From: Pseudomonadota bacterium
Lineage (GTDB): Bacteria; Pseudomonadota; Alphaproteobacteria; Rhizobiales; Xanthobacteraceae
Assembly: GCA_023386635.1 (NCBI GenBank)
Contig: JAEWJH010000104.1
Coordinates: forward strand, 1-5,233
Direction: 5' to 3'
Length of the DNA: 5,233 bases
Shown here: positions 4,963 through 5,233 of the stretch, one piece after another
How the letters are laid out: each line of letters starts with the position of its first letter
Numbering within the stretch: the stretch's first letter is position 1
The notes under the pieces: generated by a model
What the model was told of the DNA's origin: nothing
Seen by the model: the letters and a program-made list of their open reading frames with translations, nothing else
Database searches by the model: none
Program-made: the position numbers and the translations under genes

Positions 4963-5233
4963 CGTCGATGATGGCGATCACCGGGCCGCCGCCATGCGGG
5001 CCCTGATGCATGGCGTCGACCGAGACGAACACGGCGGGATCGCCGATCGCCGCCGCGGCGACGCCGCCGACCGCCGCCTTGGAATGGCGGTGGTGGTGCA
5101 CGTCGGAATCGTCGAGCATGATCTGGCGGCGGCCGCGCAGCTTGGCGCGATGGTCCGCCTCGCACTTCATGAAGCAGTTGACCAGCTTGCCGTTGAGGTC
5201 GCTGGCGCGCGGACGCTCCGGCAGTTCGAGGCC
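4952..5233 (-). CDS. Ring-opening amidohydrolase, cyanuric acid hydrolase/barbiturase-like (C-terminal 93 aa; start outside window)
   Basis: The frame is open from the right edge to TAA at 4952-4954. The visible tail resembles the C-terminal domain of the ring-opening amidohydrolases (cyanuric acid hydrolase AtzD/TrzD and barbiturase), which hydrolyse an amide bond in a cyclic imide ring using a Ser-Lys dyad. Matching features are LVNCFMKCEAD (17-27), the basic stretch KLRGRRQIML (31-40), DDSDVHHHRHSKAAVGGV (41-58), then IGDPAVFVS (63-71) and HQGPHGGGPVIAII (76-89). The HQGP-GGGP segment corresponds to the part that, as I recall, binds a structural metal in this family. Ser71 and one of the nearby arginines are candidates for ligand contact. 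The dyad itself lies in the missing middle domain and cannot be checked. Met75 stands where I recall an acidic residue in characterised members. It is the first of four co-directional genes, 101 nt before the binding protein. The family call comes from memory of motifs; the substrate is unknown. Confidence 0.6.
   Translation of the reverse strand, partial: GLELPERPRASDLNGKLVNCFMKCEADHRAKLRGRRQIMLDDSDVHHHRHSKAAVGGVAAAAIGDPAVFVSVDAMHQGPHGGGPVIAIIDAGE

Overview
The window reads as chromosomal DNA from a high-GC alphaproteobacterium. The strong G/C bias at third codon positions, the tRNA type and the protein styles suggest a Bradyrhizobium/Rhodopseudomonas-like member of the Hyphomicrobiales. That placement is inferred from composition and general resemblance only. 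I see no insertion sequence, phage gene, CRISPR array or plasmid function.

Left part (1-926). A minus-strand gene of unknown function runs off the left edge. It encodes a membrane-anchored, Pro/Ala-rich protein. It is divergent from a plus-strand tRNA gene with a CAU anticodon at 851-926. The 163-bp gap between them holds two short inverted repeats but no gene. The tRNA has C4-G69 and C5-G68 in its acceptor stem, so it is more likely the lysidine-modified tRNA-Ile2 than elongator tRNA-Met. A weak hairpin with a T-run follows it.

Middle (996-2236). A plus-strand lipoprotein of the DUF900 alpha/beta-hydrolase family (about 378 aa) carries a complete set of candidate catalytic residues. It converges on the transporter operon across a 104-bp gap containing a hairpin that could terminate transcription from both sides.

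Right part (2237-5233). Four minus-strand genes are in line: the C-terminal end of a probable ring-opening amidohydrolase (cyanuric acid hydrolase/barbiturase family, cut by the right edge), then a periplasmic NMT1/SsuA-like binding protein, an SsuB/TauB-like ATPase and an SsuC/TauC-like permease. The ATPase and permease genes overlap by 4 bp. The last three genes form a complete ABC importer. Having an amidohydrolase of this type directly upstream suggests a substrate that is a cyclic imide or amide (triazine- or pyrimidine-like) rather than a sulfonate, nitrate or taurine. This link is the most interesting inference in the window, but it rests on 93 residues of the enzyme and on gene order.

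No gene-free stretch exceeds 300 bp. I found no convincing evidence of a wholly new system.
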